A DNA stretch of 64,000 nucleotides from Acidobacteriota bacterium (GTDB lineage Bacteria; Acidobacteriota; Terriglobia; Bryobacterales; Bryobacteraceae): NCBI GenBank assembly GCA_018268935.1, contig JAFDVS010000016.1:1-64000 (forward strand). Reading direction: 5' to 3'. The notes beneath the pieces were generated by a model, which ran no database searches, was not told where the DNA came from, and worked only from the letters and a program-made list of their open reading frames with translations. This document shows positions 24,125 to 32,340 of this stretch, piece by piece (position 1 is the first letter of the stretch; each line of letters opens with the position of its first letter). A program made the translations under genes and the position numbers.

Positions 24125-24628
24125 ATGCCATTTGCCAATGATCTGCTTGAGCAGGCGAAACATCTTGCCAACCGGGAGAGAAAGAAACCGCGGCAGGCGA
24201 GCCTTCGACGCGCGGTATCAACGGCCTACTACGCACTTTTCCATCTCCTGATACACGAGGCCACTCTGAATTGGCGGCGGGCTGGCCAGCGGGCTTTGCT
24301 TGCGCGTTTTTTCGAACACGGGAAGATGAAAGCCGCTTCCGAAAGGCAGCGTGGAGACTGCACCCGCTTCATCAACTCGAAGCCACCACCTCCACCGGGC
24401 CAATTACTTGATTGTATGAAGCATCTGCTGAACGTTGCGGACGCATTCGTTCAAGCGCAACAGCAGCGGCACACAGCGGATTACGACAGTTCCACGAATT
24501 GGTCGAAGACCGAAGTTCTGGCGTTGATCGCTATTGTCGATGGAGCCTTCCAGAGTTTGGCAACCATCAAGAAGGAAGACGTCGCACAAGACTACCTATT
24601 GTCGCTGCTTGGCGCGCCGAAGGGGTGA
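24125..24628 (+). CDS. HEPN domain protein
   Basis: 167 residues, helical. The N-terminus MPFANDLLEQAKHLANRERK followed by LRRAVSTAYYALFHLLIHEA is the usual HEPN start, with YYALFH in the conserved helix. The RNase signature Rx4-6H of active HEPN toxins is not clearly present; the nearest candidate is the R-rich segment RRAVSTAYYALFH. It is translationally linked to the 105-residue gene. Possibly one half of a toxin-antitoxin or sensing module; function unproven. Confidence 0.8.
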   Translation: MPFANDLLEQAKHLANRERKKPRQASLRRAVSTAYYALFHLLIHEATLNWRRAGQRALLARFFEHGKMKAASERQRGDCTRFINSKPPPPPGQLLDCMKHLLNVADAFVQAQQQRHTADYDSSTNWSKTEVLALIAIVDGAFQSLATIKKEDVAQDYLLSLLGAPKG

Positions 24629-24661
24629 GCTACCGGCGTGATTGGGTAAGATCGTAGGTTA

Positions 24662-26230
24662 ATGAGACACTTTTGTACGGCGGGGCCGGTTCAGTCCGAT
24701 ATTCACTACAGCCTTGCACCAGAGAAGCGGATTGACCTTAGTGGAATCATGCAACTGATTGAAGGGCGAAAATACTTCATTCTGCATGCCCCGCGACAGA
24801 CTGGGAAGACGTCTTCGATGAATGGATTGGTGCGTGTGTTGAATGCGTCGGGGAAGTACCGCGCGGTGTATGTGAATGTCGAGGGAGCGCAATCGGCACG
24901 GGATGACGTGGATGCGGCGATGAAGGCAGTGTTATCGGCGTTGGCGCGGCAGATTGAAGATACACTGGGGGACTCTTTCGCCGAGGAGAATCGGAGTGCG
25001 ATTCTCGCTCGGTCTGGCGGGCACGACGCATTGCAGGAGTTGCTTTCGGAATGGTGCAAGCGAAGCCCGTTGCCGGTGTGTCTGGTGATGGATGAGATTG
25101 ATGCGGTGGTGGGAGATTCGTTGATTGCGATACTGCGGCAACTGCGCGCCGGGTATAACGATCGGCCGGGCCGGTTTCCGCAGTCGGTGATTTTATGCGG
25201 CGTGCGGGATGTTCGCGATTACCGGATTCATGGGGCGAAAGAAATCATCACGGGGGGGAGTGCGTTCAATGTGAAGGCGGAGTCGATCCGGCTGCCGGAT
25301 TTTTCGCGGGACGATGTGCGGGCGTTGTATGAGCAGCATACGGCGGAGACGGGGCAGGTGTTTGAGGAAGGGGTGTATGAGCGGGTTTGGAAATTGACTC
25401 GCGGACAGCCGTGGCTGGTGAACGCGCTCGCCGATGAAGCCTGCTTCAAGCTGGAGGAAGACCGCGCAAAGCCGATCACGGCCGCGTTGATTGATCAGGC
25501 GAAAGAGAACCTGATCGTGAAGCGGGTGACGCATCTGGACAGCTTGACGGATAAGTTGAAGGAGCCGCGGGTGCGGCGGATCATTCAACCGATTTTGCAA
25601 GGCGAGGATGAGACCGGGGTGGAGTTGGCTTATGACGATGATGCGCAGTATGTGATGGATTTGGGGCTGATCCGGCGGGGTGAGAATGGGTTGGAGATTG
25701 CGAATGGAATTTATCAGGAAGTGGTTCCGCGGCAGTTGAATTTTTTGATGCAGTTGGGATTTGAAAGCCGGGAACGGACGGCGTGGTATGTGGGGGCGGA
25801 TGGCCGGTTGGATATGGAGAAGTTGATGGCGGGGTTTCAGCAGTTCTTCCGCGAGAATTCGGAGATCTGGCTGGAGAGGTATGAGTATCGGGAGGCGGGT
25901 CCGCAGTTGTTGTTGCAGGCGTTTCTGCAGCGGATTGTGAATGGGGGCGGGCGGATTGACCGGGAGTATGCGCTGGGGCGGCGGCGGACGGATTTGCTGG
26001 TGACCTGGAATTATGCGGGTGGCGTGCAGCGGGAGGTAATTGAGATCAAGGTGGTGCGGGGGAGTTTAGAGAAGACCATTGCGGATGGGTTGCGGCAGAC
26101 AGCGGAGTATCTGGACAGTGTGGGCGTGGGGCGCGGGCATTTGGTGATCTTCCGACGGGATCCGGAGATCCCGTGGGAAGAGAAGGTGTTTCGGCGCGAG
26201 GAGGGTCGCGTCACGGTTTGGGGGATGTAG
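24662..26230 (+). CDS. AAA-like ATPase with C-terminal PD-(D/E)XK nuclease-like region
   Basis: 522 residues. Walker A is APRQTGKTS (43-51), Walker B is VCLVMDEIDAVV, and the arginine/helical region around GRFPQSVILCGVRDVRDYR resembles the AAA_35/AAA-ATPase-like group that follows an N-terminal tag FCTAGPV. The C-terminal 90 residues contain GRRRTDLLVTW and then EVIEIKVVRG, spaced like the D…ExK core of PDDEXK-type nucleases. Related proteins are common, often mobile, and some are suspected phage-defence ATPases. The gene ends one base before the convergent Oar gene. No ribosome-binding site is seen before ATG 24662. Confidence 0.85.
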   Translation: MRHFCTAGPVQSDIHYSLAPEKRIDLSGIMQLIEGRKYFILHAPRQTGKTSSMNGLVRVLNASGKYRAVYVNVEGAQSARDDVDAAMKAVLSALARQIEDTLGDSFAEENRSAILARSGGHDALQELLSEWCKRSPLPVCLVMDEIDAVVGDSLIAILRQLRAGYNDRPGRFPQSVILCGVRDVRDYRIHGAKEIITGGSAFNVKAESIRLPDFSRDDVRALYEQHTAETGQVFEEGVYERVWKLTRGQPWLVNALADEACFKLEEDRAKPITAALIDQAKENLIVKRVTHLDSLTDKLKEPRVRRIIQPILQGEDETGVELAYDDDAQYVMDLGLIRRGENGLEIANGIYQEVVPRQLNFLMQLGFESRERTAWYVGADGRLDMEKLMAGFQQFFRENSEIWLERYEYREAGPQLLLQAFLQRIVNGGGRIDREYALGRRRTDLLVTWNYAGGVQREVIEIKVVRGSLEKTIADGLRQTAEYLDSVGVGRGHLVIFRRDPEIPWEEKVFRREEGRVTVWGM

Positions 26231-26231
26231 T

Positions 26232-29200
26232 CTAGAAATTGACCTTTGCGCCGAGCATGATCTGACGGGGGCCGCTGCTCAAGTCGGCGCCGATGCGTCC
26301 GAACAGAGTGCTGGTGACGGTTGCAGTGGGACCGTTGAAGCTGGGCGTGTTGGTGAGGTTGCTCACGTCGGCGCGCAGTTCCAATTCGAAGCGTTCGGTG
26401 ATGGCGGTCTTCTTGTTGAAGCTGGCGTCGAAGTTCAGGAAGCGCGGGCCGTAAAAGCGATTGCGGCCGGTGTTGCCCTGCTCGCCGGCAACCGTGTTGG
26501 GCGCTGTGGCGGAGAAGGGGAAGGTGGCGCGCTCAGTGGGATTGAAGAACCACTTGAAGCCGCCTTCTTCGCGGACCTGGCCGAAGGAACTGGAGCAGCC
26601 ATTGCAGTTGGCGAGTGCTTGCACGACCGAGTTGAAGCTGGTGTTGCCGGAGTAGACGGTGAAGGCGCGTCCGGTGGAGTAACGGTAGAGGCCAGCAACT
26701 TGCCAGCCGCCGATGAGGCGATTGAGCCACGGGCCTGCGCCGCTGGCGAACGGGCGTCCTTTGCCGAATGGGAGTTCGTAGACGAAGTTGGCGAAGAAGT
26801 TGTGACGTCGGTCAAAGTCCGAAGGGGCGTAGTTGAGGCGGCGGTTGTTGATATCGAACGGCGTGCTGGAGGCGGATTGCGAGTTGGCGGTGCTAAACAC
26901 GGTGAGCGATGGGTCGAAGCTGCGGGTGTCGAGCGATTTGGCGACTACGTAGTTTGCCTGCACCGTTGCTCCGCGGGCGAACTGGCGGGAGAAGTTGAAT
27001 TGCACGGAGTGGAAGGTGGAGAAATCGTTAGAGTCCACTACGGCGAGACTGCCGGTGTACTGCGGATAGGGGAAGAAGAAGAATGGGCCAAGGCCACTGG
27101 CGTTGACAAGTGAGGTGCCGGATTGCGGCTGGTTGCCGAGCGTGGCGGCGAGGCCGCCCACGTTGCCGGCGGTGAATTGCGGGCCGTAGAGACGGCGCGC
27201 CATGGCGGCTCCGGTTTCGCCGGCCTGGCGGCGGGTATCGGCGGAGAAGATGCGATCGAACAACGCGCTCTGGCCGCCAGCGCCAACGGTGCGGAAAGCA
27301 TCAAGGAAGCCGTTTTCGCGGATGATGGCCTGGTTGACGTTGTAGGCGCCGAGGAGGTTGTGGGCGCGGCGTCCGATGTAGTTCACTTCGATGACCGTGC
27401 GTTTGTGAATCTCACGCTGGATGCCGAAGCTCCACATGTTGGTCTGCGGGGTTTCGAGGTGCGGATCGACGACGGTGTTGTTGCCTGCGCTGAATGGAAT
27501 GGGCTGGCGCAAGTCGCCGGGGCGGCGGGTGGGCGTGATATCGGGGAGGCTGCGGAGGCGTCCGCCGCCGGCGCCGAAGGCCTGTTCGACAACGCCGAGC
27601 GTGGAGCCGGGCATGTTGGGGAGAACGGCGCCGGAGATGAGGAAGGTGGGCACGCGATCGTAGGCGAGGCGGTAGTTGGCGCGGATGGAGGTTTTGCCGT
27701 TGGCCCAGGGATCCCAGGCGATGCCGATGGTCGGCCCGAGGTTGTTGAGGTCGCTAGGGTAGAGGCGCTCCCGCGGGGCCCAGGCAAGCGTGTTCGATGG
27801 GGTTTGGCCGGCGACAGGAACGAGGCCGGGCACAAGAAGCGGCGATTTGTTGCCGGAGCGCGGAGCGGTGCGGGGCTCAATGCGAAGGCCGTAATCCAAG
27901 GTGAGATTGCGGCGGATTTTCCAGGTGTCCTGAATGTAGAAATCGAGTTCGCCGTAGCGGGAGTCGAAATCGAAGGTGCCGCGGCGGTAGCTGTCGCCGT
28001 CGGCGACGAAGCCCTGGGTCATGCGGCCGACGCGGCCGAGCATGACGTTGATCATGCTTTCGAGGGCGGGGCGATCGAACTGCTGATTGATGGCAGCGGG
28101 GAGGCCGAAGGCGGCGGGGTCGACGGTGTTGAGCGTGCGATCGAAATCGACGGTAAGGCCTGCATTCTGGCCACCGACGGAGCCACGCGTATCGAGGTGC
28201 TTGGTGAAGCGGAAGTTGACGCCGAGCTTGATGGCGTGGGCGCCGCGGAAGTAGCTGAAGTTGTCGGCGACCTGCCAGGTGCTGAGCGTGCGCTGGTTGT
28301 TGTAGGTGTAGGCAACCGGGACCGTGAATACGGAAGTGGTGAAGGAAGGCTTGGTGAGATCCTGGACGGGGTTGGGGAAATCGAAGGCGAAGCGGCTGTA
28401 GCCGACGATGAATTCGTTGGTCATGCGGGCGCTGGGGTTGGTGCGCCAGTTAAAGGCGTAATTGCGCGGGGTGCGCTTCGTATCGGTGAGGCAGGGGGCG
28501 CCGGGCACGCGGGGCAGACCGCCATTGACGCTGTCGCAGAGGGTGTTCTGGAAGCCGCCGTATAAGCGGGCATAGACTGCGTTTTTGGAATTGATGACGT
28601 GATCGATCTTGGCGGTGAGGTCGCGCTGCTTTTCGGTTTCGGTGGGGCGGAAGACGAAGCCGGCGGTGTTGAGGCCGTCACCAGCGTCGAAGCGATTGGG
28701 CAGCGGCGTCTGATCGATGAGGGCTTTGACGGTTGCATCCTGGCCCAGGCGTTGCGGGTCGCTGTTGAAGATGTTGTAGGACTGGACGGGGACGATGGGG
28801 TTGCCGGAGAGATCGATGGATGCGCCGGGCACGCCCGCGGGGGTGTTGCGGCCGACGGTGGAGTAGCGGTAGATGCCTTGGCGCGCGGAGGCGGTGAGAA
28901 CAGTGGCTTGCGAAGTGATGTTGCGAATGGCGCGAAGTTCCTGCCAGTTGGCGAAGTAGAAGGTTCGGTTCTTGATGATGGGACCGCCGATGGAGCCGCC
29001 GTAGATGTTCTGAACGAATTGTTCCTTGCCGACGCGGTTGAAGTTGTTTTGCCAGGGGTTGGCGTTGAGACGGGGGGTGCGATAGAACCAGTAGGCGTTG
29101 CCGTGGAGTTCGTTGGTGCCGGAGCGAGTGACGAGGGCGACCTGGCCGCCGGAGTTGCGACCGAATTCGGCGGAGGCGTTGGAGGTTACGATTTTCATTT

Positions 29201-29834
29201 CGGCGACGGAGTCAGGGTTGACGCGGATGGGGTTGTTGCCGACGCCGCCACCGGCGGAGGTTTCGTTCATGTCGACGCCATCGAGGGTGAAGTTCCAGGC
29301 GCGATCGCGAGCGCCGTTCATGTGTCCACCGGAACCAGTGTTACTGCCGGAGTTCATACCTGGAACGTAGGTGAGGATGGAAGTGGGGTCGCGGCGGCGA
29401 GTGGCGACGATGGGCATTTCCTTCATCGTGCGCTCATTGACGAGGGGTCCGATGTTGCCGCTTTGGTTGGTTTGGACGAGTTCGGCGGCGGCGGTCACTT
29501 CGACGGCGTCGGAGACAGTGCCGAGTTGCATGGGGATGTTGATGGTGAGGGGCTCGCCGACGGTGAGCTGGTTTTCGCGGGCGACGAATTTCTTGAAGCC
29601 GGAGGCTTCGACTTCGATGCGGTAGGTACCGATCTGGAGGGATTCGAACTGATAGTTGCCGGAGGCGGAAGACGTGGACTCAAAACTGACGTTGGTCAGT
29701 TCATTGGTCAACTTCACCTTGGCATTGGGGACGGCGGCACCGGTGGGATCGGTGATGAGGCCAACGATTCGCGAGGTGGTTCCTTGCGCGAAGAGGAGAG
29801 CTGTGAGGAACGATAGTGCAAGTACCCTGAGCAT
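26232..29834 (-). CDS. TonB-dependent receptor, Oar-like (CarboxypepD_reg + plug + barrel)
   Basis: 1200 residues, outer membrane. Order: signal peptide (MLRVLALSFLTALLFAQG); CarboxypepD_reg domain at 20-100 (GLITDPTGAAVPNAKVKL); plug at about 115-230 (WNFTLDGVDMNETSAGGG, NASAEFGRNSGGQVALVTRS); then a large beta-barrel ending in MLGAKVNF, a terminal aromatic as in outer-membrane proteins. This is the acidobacterial Oar-like family that takes up large substrates such as oligosaccharides or peptides with TonB energy. It lies alone on the minus strand, 41 bases downstream of a Uma2 gene. The substrate is unknown. Confidence 0.94.
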   Translation of the reverse strand: MLRVLALSFLTALLFAQGTTSRIVGLITDPTGAAVPNAKVKLTNELTNVSFESTSSASGNYQFESLQIGTYRIEVEASGFKKFVARENQLTVGEPLTINIPMQLGTVSDAVEVTAAAELVQTNQSGNIGPLVNERTMKEMPIVATRRRDPTSILTYVPGMNSGSNTGSGGHMNGARDRAWNFTLDGVDMNETSAGGGVGNNPIRVNPDSVAEMKIVTSNASAEFGRNSGGQVALVTRSGTNELHGNAYWFYRTPRLNANPWQNNFNRVGKEQFVQNIYGGSIGGPIIKNRTFYFANWQELRAIRNITSQATVLTASARQGIYRYSTVGRNTPAGVPGASIDLSGNPIVPVQSYNIFNSDPQRLGQDATVKALIDQTPLPNRFDAGDGLNTAGFVFRPTETEKQRDLTAKIDHVINSKNAVYARLYGGFQNTLCDSVNGGLPRVPGAPCLTDTKRTPRNYAFNWRTNPSARMTNEFIVGYSRFAFDFPNPVQDLTKPSFTTSVFTVPVAYTYNNQRTLSTWQVADNFSYFRGAHAIKLGVNFRFTKHLDTRGSVGGQNAGLTVDFDRTLNTVDPAAFGLPAAINQQFDRPALESMINVMLGRVGRMTQGFVADGDSYRRGTFDFDSRYGELDFYIQDTWKIRRNLTLDYGLRIEPRTAPRSGNKSPLLVPGLVPVAGQTPSNTLAWAPRERLYPSDLNNLGPTIGIAWDPWANGKTSIRANYRLAYDRVPTFLISGAVLPNMPGSTLGVVEQAFGAGGGRLRSLPDITPTRRPGDLRQPIPFSAGNNTVVDPHLETPQTNMWSFGIQREIHKRTVIEVNYIGRRAHNLLGAYNVNQAIIRENGFLDAFRTVGAGGQSALFDRIFSADTRRQAGETGAAMARRLYGPQFTAGNVGGLAATLGNQPQSGTSLVNASGLGPFFFFPYPQYTGSLAVVDSNDFSTFHSVQFNFSRQFARGATVQANYVVAKSLDTRSFDPSLTVFSTANSQSASSTPFDINNRRLNYAPSDFDRRHNFFANFVYELPFGKGRPFASGAGPWLNRLIGGWQVAGLYRYSTGRAFTVYSGNTSFNSVVQALANCNGCSSSFGQVREEGGFKWFFNPTERATFPFSATAPNTVAGEQGNTGRNRFYGPRFLNFDASFNKKTAITERFELELRADVSNLTNTPSFNGPTATVTSTLFGRIGADLSSGPRQIMLGAKVNF

Positions 29835-29875
29835 ATCGTATCAATGTAGCAGATGTTACGGTGCGATTTGGCGTG

Positions 29876-30424
29876 TTACGCGTAGAGTTCGGCGAGCGGG
29901 AGGGTGAGGGGGATGGATTCAAGGAGGGCCTGCGCTTCCCTGCCCTCGTAGGTGGAGAGAACCCATTTATTTTCGGGCATGCGGCGGAAGACTTCGACGC
30001 GGGGCTGGTCTTGGGCGATGAGGACGTATTCTTCGACGGAGGGGAGTTGGCGGTAGAGTTTGAATTTGCCGTTGTAGTCGTAACCCTCGGTAGAGGGGGA
30101 GAGGATTTCGAAGATGATTTTGGGGTTGGTGAGGCTGGGGTCGGAGTCGGAGGCGAGGATGGGCTGGCCGCAGATGATGAGGAAGTCGGGGTAGACGTAT
30201 TTGGAGGCGGTGACGCGGACGCGGGCCAAGCTGGCTCCCCGGCATGGGGTCCCTGCCAGGCGGGGTACGATGCAACCGCCCAGGCTTGTGAGGAGCATGG
30301 CGTGGGGCAAGCTTGCGTCCACCATTGGGAAGATTTCGCCGTCGTGGAATTCGAGTGGGGTTTCGGATGTGGCGTCGGCGGCGAGGTAGTCATCGACGGT
30401 CAATCTCGGGATGGGAATCGCCAT
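29876..30424 (-). CDS. Uma2 family (PD-(D/E)XK fold) protein
   Basis: 182 residues. The N-terminus PRLTVDDYLAADATSETPLE matches the Uma2 start, and the active-site-like sequence YPDFLI … KIIFEILSPST … GKFKLYRQL supplies the D, E and K of the restriction-endonuclease-like fold. The family is abundant in multicopy in Cyanobacteria, Chloroflexota and Acidobacteriota, with no settled function. The full-length domain is present. It lies between the FAD oxidoreductase and the Oar-like receptor on the same strand, with 15- and 41-base gaps, so co-transcription is possible but functional linkage is not implied. Confidence 0.92.
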   Translation of the reverse strand: MAIPIPRLTVDDYLAADATSETPLEFHDGEIFPMVDASLPHAMLLTSLGGCIVPRLAGTPCRGASLARVRVTASKYVYPDFLIICGQPILASDSDPSLTNPKIIFEILSPSTEGYDYNGKFKLYRQLPSVEEYVLIAQDQPRVEVFRRMPENKWVLSTYEGREAQALLESIPLTLPLAELYA

Positions 30425-30439
30425 ATAGGTAGTGTAACG

Positions 30440-32020
30440 CTAGCCTCGGAGGATTTCGCGGGCGGCGTTGTGGCCGGGGGCTCCCATGACTCCACCGCCG
30501 GGGTGTGCTCCGGAGCCGCATAAATACAGGCCTTTGACGGGGGTTTTGTAGCGGGCCCAGCCGGCTAGGGGACGCATGACGAACATCTGGTCGAGGCTCA
30601 TTTCGCCGTGGAAGATGTTGCCGCCGGTGATGTGGAACCGCTGTTCAAGATCATAGGGGGTGAGGATCTGGGCGTGGTCGATAATGCTTCGGATATTGGG
30701 GGCGTATTCTTCGATTAATCCGAGGATGCGCTGGAAGAAGGGTTCGCGCTCCTGCTCCCAGGTGGTTCCTTTGAGGGTGTACGGAGCGTATTGGAGGAAG
30801 ATGCCCATGATGTGTTTGCCTTGCGGGGCGAGGGAGGAGTCGTAGGTGGTGGGCACCGTCATTTCGAGGAGGGGTTTTTGCGAGGGTTTGCCGTACTTGG
30901 CGTCGTCCCAGGCACGCTCGACGTATTCGATGCTGGGACAGATGTGCATGGTGGCGCGGTGTTGCGGGCCGGGAGTGCCGGGGAGAACACGGAAATCGGG
31001 GAGGCCGTTGAGGGCGAGGTTGATTTTGCAGGAGGTGCCTTCGCTACGGTAGCGGCGCATTTGCTGGACGAAATCGCCGGGGAGATGGCGCTCTTCGATG
31101 AGTTTGAGGAAGGTAATGATGGGGTCGAGGTTGCTGGCGACGATGGGCGCCGAGATTTCCTCGCCGTTGTCGAGGACGACGCCGGTGGCGCGGCCGTCGC
31201 GGACGAGGATTTGGCGGACGTGCGCGTTGCAACGGATTTCGGCGCCTTTGCTGCGGGCAGAAGCGGCGATGGCTTCGGAGACGGCTCCCATGCCGCCGCG
31301 GACGAAGCCCCAAAGACCGCGCTTGCCGGCGAGGCCGCCCATGCAGTGATGCATGAGGATGTAGGCGGTGCCGGCGGATTTGGGTCCGCCGTTAGCTCCG
31401 ATGACGCCGTCAGTGGCGAGGGTGACTTTGAGTTCTTCGGATTCAAACCAATCGTCGAGCATGTCGGCGGCGGATTGGGTGAAGATCTTGACGAGGCCGA
31501 CCAGTTCTTTACGGGAAAGGCCGCGGAGTCGGCCGGTGAGTTTGAGCCACTCGGCCATGTCGGAAAAGCCTTGCGGGGGGAATTCAGGGGGCGTGGTGAG
31601 GAGGAGGGATTCGACGACGACGGCGAGCTTTTCGAGATGCTCTTCGTAGGCGGGGAAACGTTCGGCGTCCTTTTTGGAGAATTTGGAAATTTCCTGGAGG
31701 GTTTTGGCGGCGTCCTGCCACATAAACATGTAGCGTCCGTCGGGGAATGGGGAGAAAAAGGCGGGGTCTTTGGCGTCGACTTTGTAGCCGTATTTTTCGA
31801 GGTCGAGATCGCGGATGACCTTTTCCTGGAGGAGGCTGGTGAGGTAACTGGCGGTGGAGACGCGATAGCCGGGCCAGAGTTCTTCGGTGACGGCGCAGCC
31901 GCCGACGAGTTCGCGGCGCTCCAGGACGAGGACTCTGCGGCCGGCGCGGGCGAGGTAGGCGGCGGTTACGAGGCCGTTGTGGCCGCCTCCGATGATGATG
32001 GCGTCGTGGTTATTCGGCAT
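30440..32020 (-). CDS. NAD(P)/FAD-dependent oxidoreductase, phytoene-desaturase/PYROXD2-like
   Basis: 526 residues. The N-terminal FAD-binding Rossmann motif is AIIIGGGHNGLVTAAYLARA, followed by VLERRELVGG. The C-terminal block GLYLCGSGAHPGGGVMGAPG is characteristic of CrtI-like and PYROXD2-like enzymes. The reaction is probably a flavin-dependent oxidation or desaturation; no carotenoid biosynthesis genes are nearby, which favours the PYROXD2-like branch of unknown substrate. It follows the molybdenum hydroxylase operon after about 50 bases that include a dispersed repeat, so it may be a separate unit. Confidence 0.88.
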   Translation of the reverse strand: MPNNHDAIIIGGGHNGLVTAAYLARAGRRVLVLERRELVGGCAVTEELWPGYRVSTASYLTSLLQEKVIRDLDLEKYGYKVDAKDPAFFSPFPDGRYMFMWQDAAKTLQEISKFSKKDAERFPAYEEHLEKLAVVVESLLLTTPPEFPPQGFSDMAEWLKLTGRLRGLSRKELVGLVKIFTQSAADMLDDWFESEELKVTLATDGVIGANGGPKSAGTAYILMHHCMGGLAGKRGLWGFVRGGMGAVSEAIAASARSKGAEIRCNAHVRQILVRDGRATGVVLDNGEEISAPIVASNLDPIITFLKLIEERHLPGDFVQQMRRYRSEGTSCKINLALNGLPDFRVLPGTPGPQHRATMHICPSIEYVERAWDDAKYGKPSQKPLLEMTVPTTYDSSLAPQGKHIMGIFLQYAPYTLKGTTWEQEREPFFQRILGLIEEYAPNIRSIIDHAQILTPYDLEQRFHITGGNIFHGEMSLDQMFVMRPLAGWARYKTPVKGLYLCGSGAHPGGGVMGAPGHNAAREILRG

Positions 32021-32034
32021 GGGGCAGTGTTTTT

Positions 32035-32064
32035 AGCCACAGATGGACACAGATGAAAACCGAT
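32035..32064. repeat. Dispersed CCACAGATGGACACAGATG-type repeat
   Basis: A short intergenic unit beginning AGCCACAGATGGACACAGA lies between the MoaD-like gene and the FAD oxidoreductase gene. Related units are at 51604-51632 and 51762-51790. Short tandem-like CCACAGATGAACACAGAT units are widespread between genes in many bacterial genomes; their role is unknown. Confidence 0.65.
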
Positions 32065-32069
32065 CTAGT

Positions 32070-32339
32070 TTAGTTCTTTCCTCCCGTGATGGCTTGGACG
32101 AAGTGGATTTCGCTGTCTGGGTTTACGGATTCGATTAGGCCCAGGGGTAGGATTTCGTTGTCTACCGCTACGGAGATGTTGGGTTTGAGACGGTTGTTTT
32201 CTACCAAGCGCTCTTTGATGCCTGGGTGTTGTTGTTCGAGGTTGTCTATGATTTGGCGGACGGTGGCGCCTTCTACCTGGACGCTTTCGCGGCCTCCGGC
32301 TAGAGGCCGCAATAGCGTGGGAAGGTATACGGTGGCCAC
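32070..32339 (-). CDS. MoaD/ThiS-like ubiquitin-fold sulfur carrier protein
   Basis: 89 residues with a beta-grasp pattern (MATVYLPTLLRPLAGG … VRQIIDNLEQQHPGIKERL … ISVAVDNEI … IHFVQAITGG). Sulfur carriers normally end in Gly-Gly; here GG is followed by Lys-Asn before the stop, so the tail would need trimming before activation, as in some family members. The gene starts one base after the stop of the Mo-binding subunit gene, so it belongs to the hydroxylase operon. It could supply sulfur for the dedicated molybdopterin cofactor or another thio-cofactor; that is inference. Confidence 0.85.
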   Translation of the reverse strand: MATVYLPTLLRPLAGGRESVQVEGATVRQIIDNLEQQHPGIKERLVENNRLKPNISVAVDNEILPLGLIESVNPDSEIHFVQAITGGKN

Positions 32340-32340
32340 T

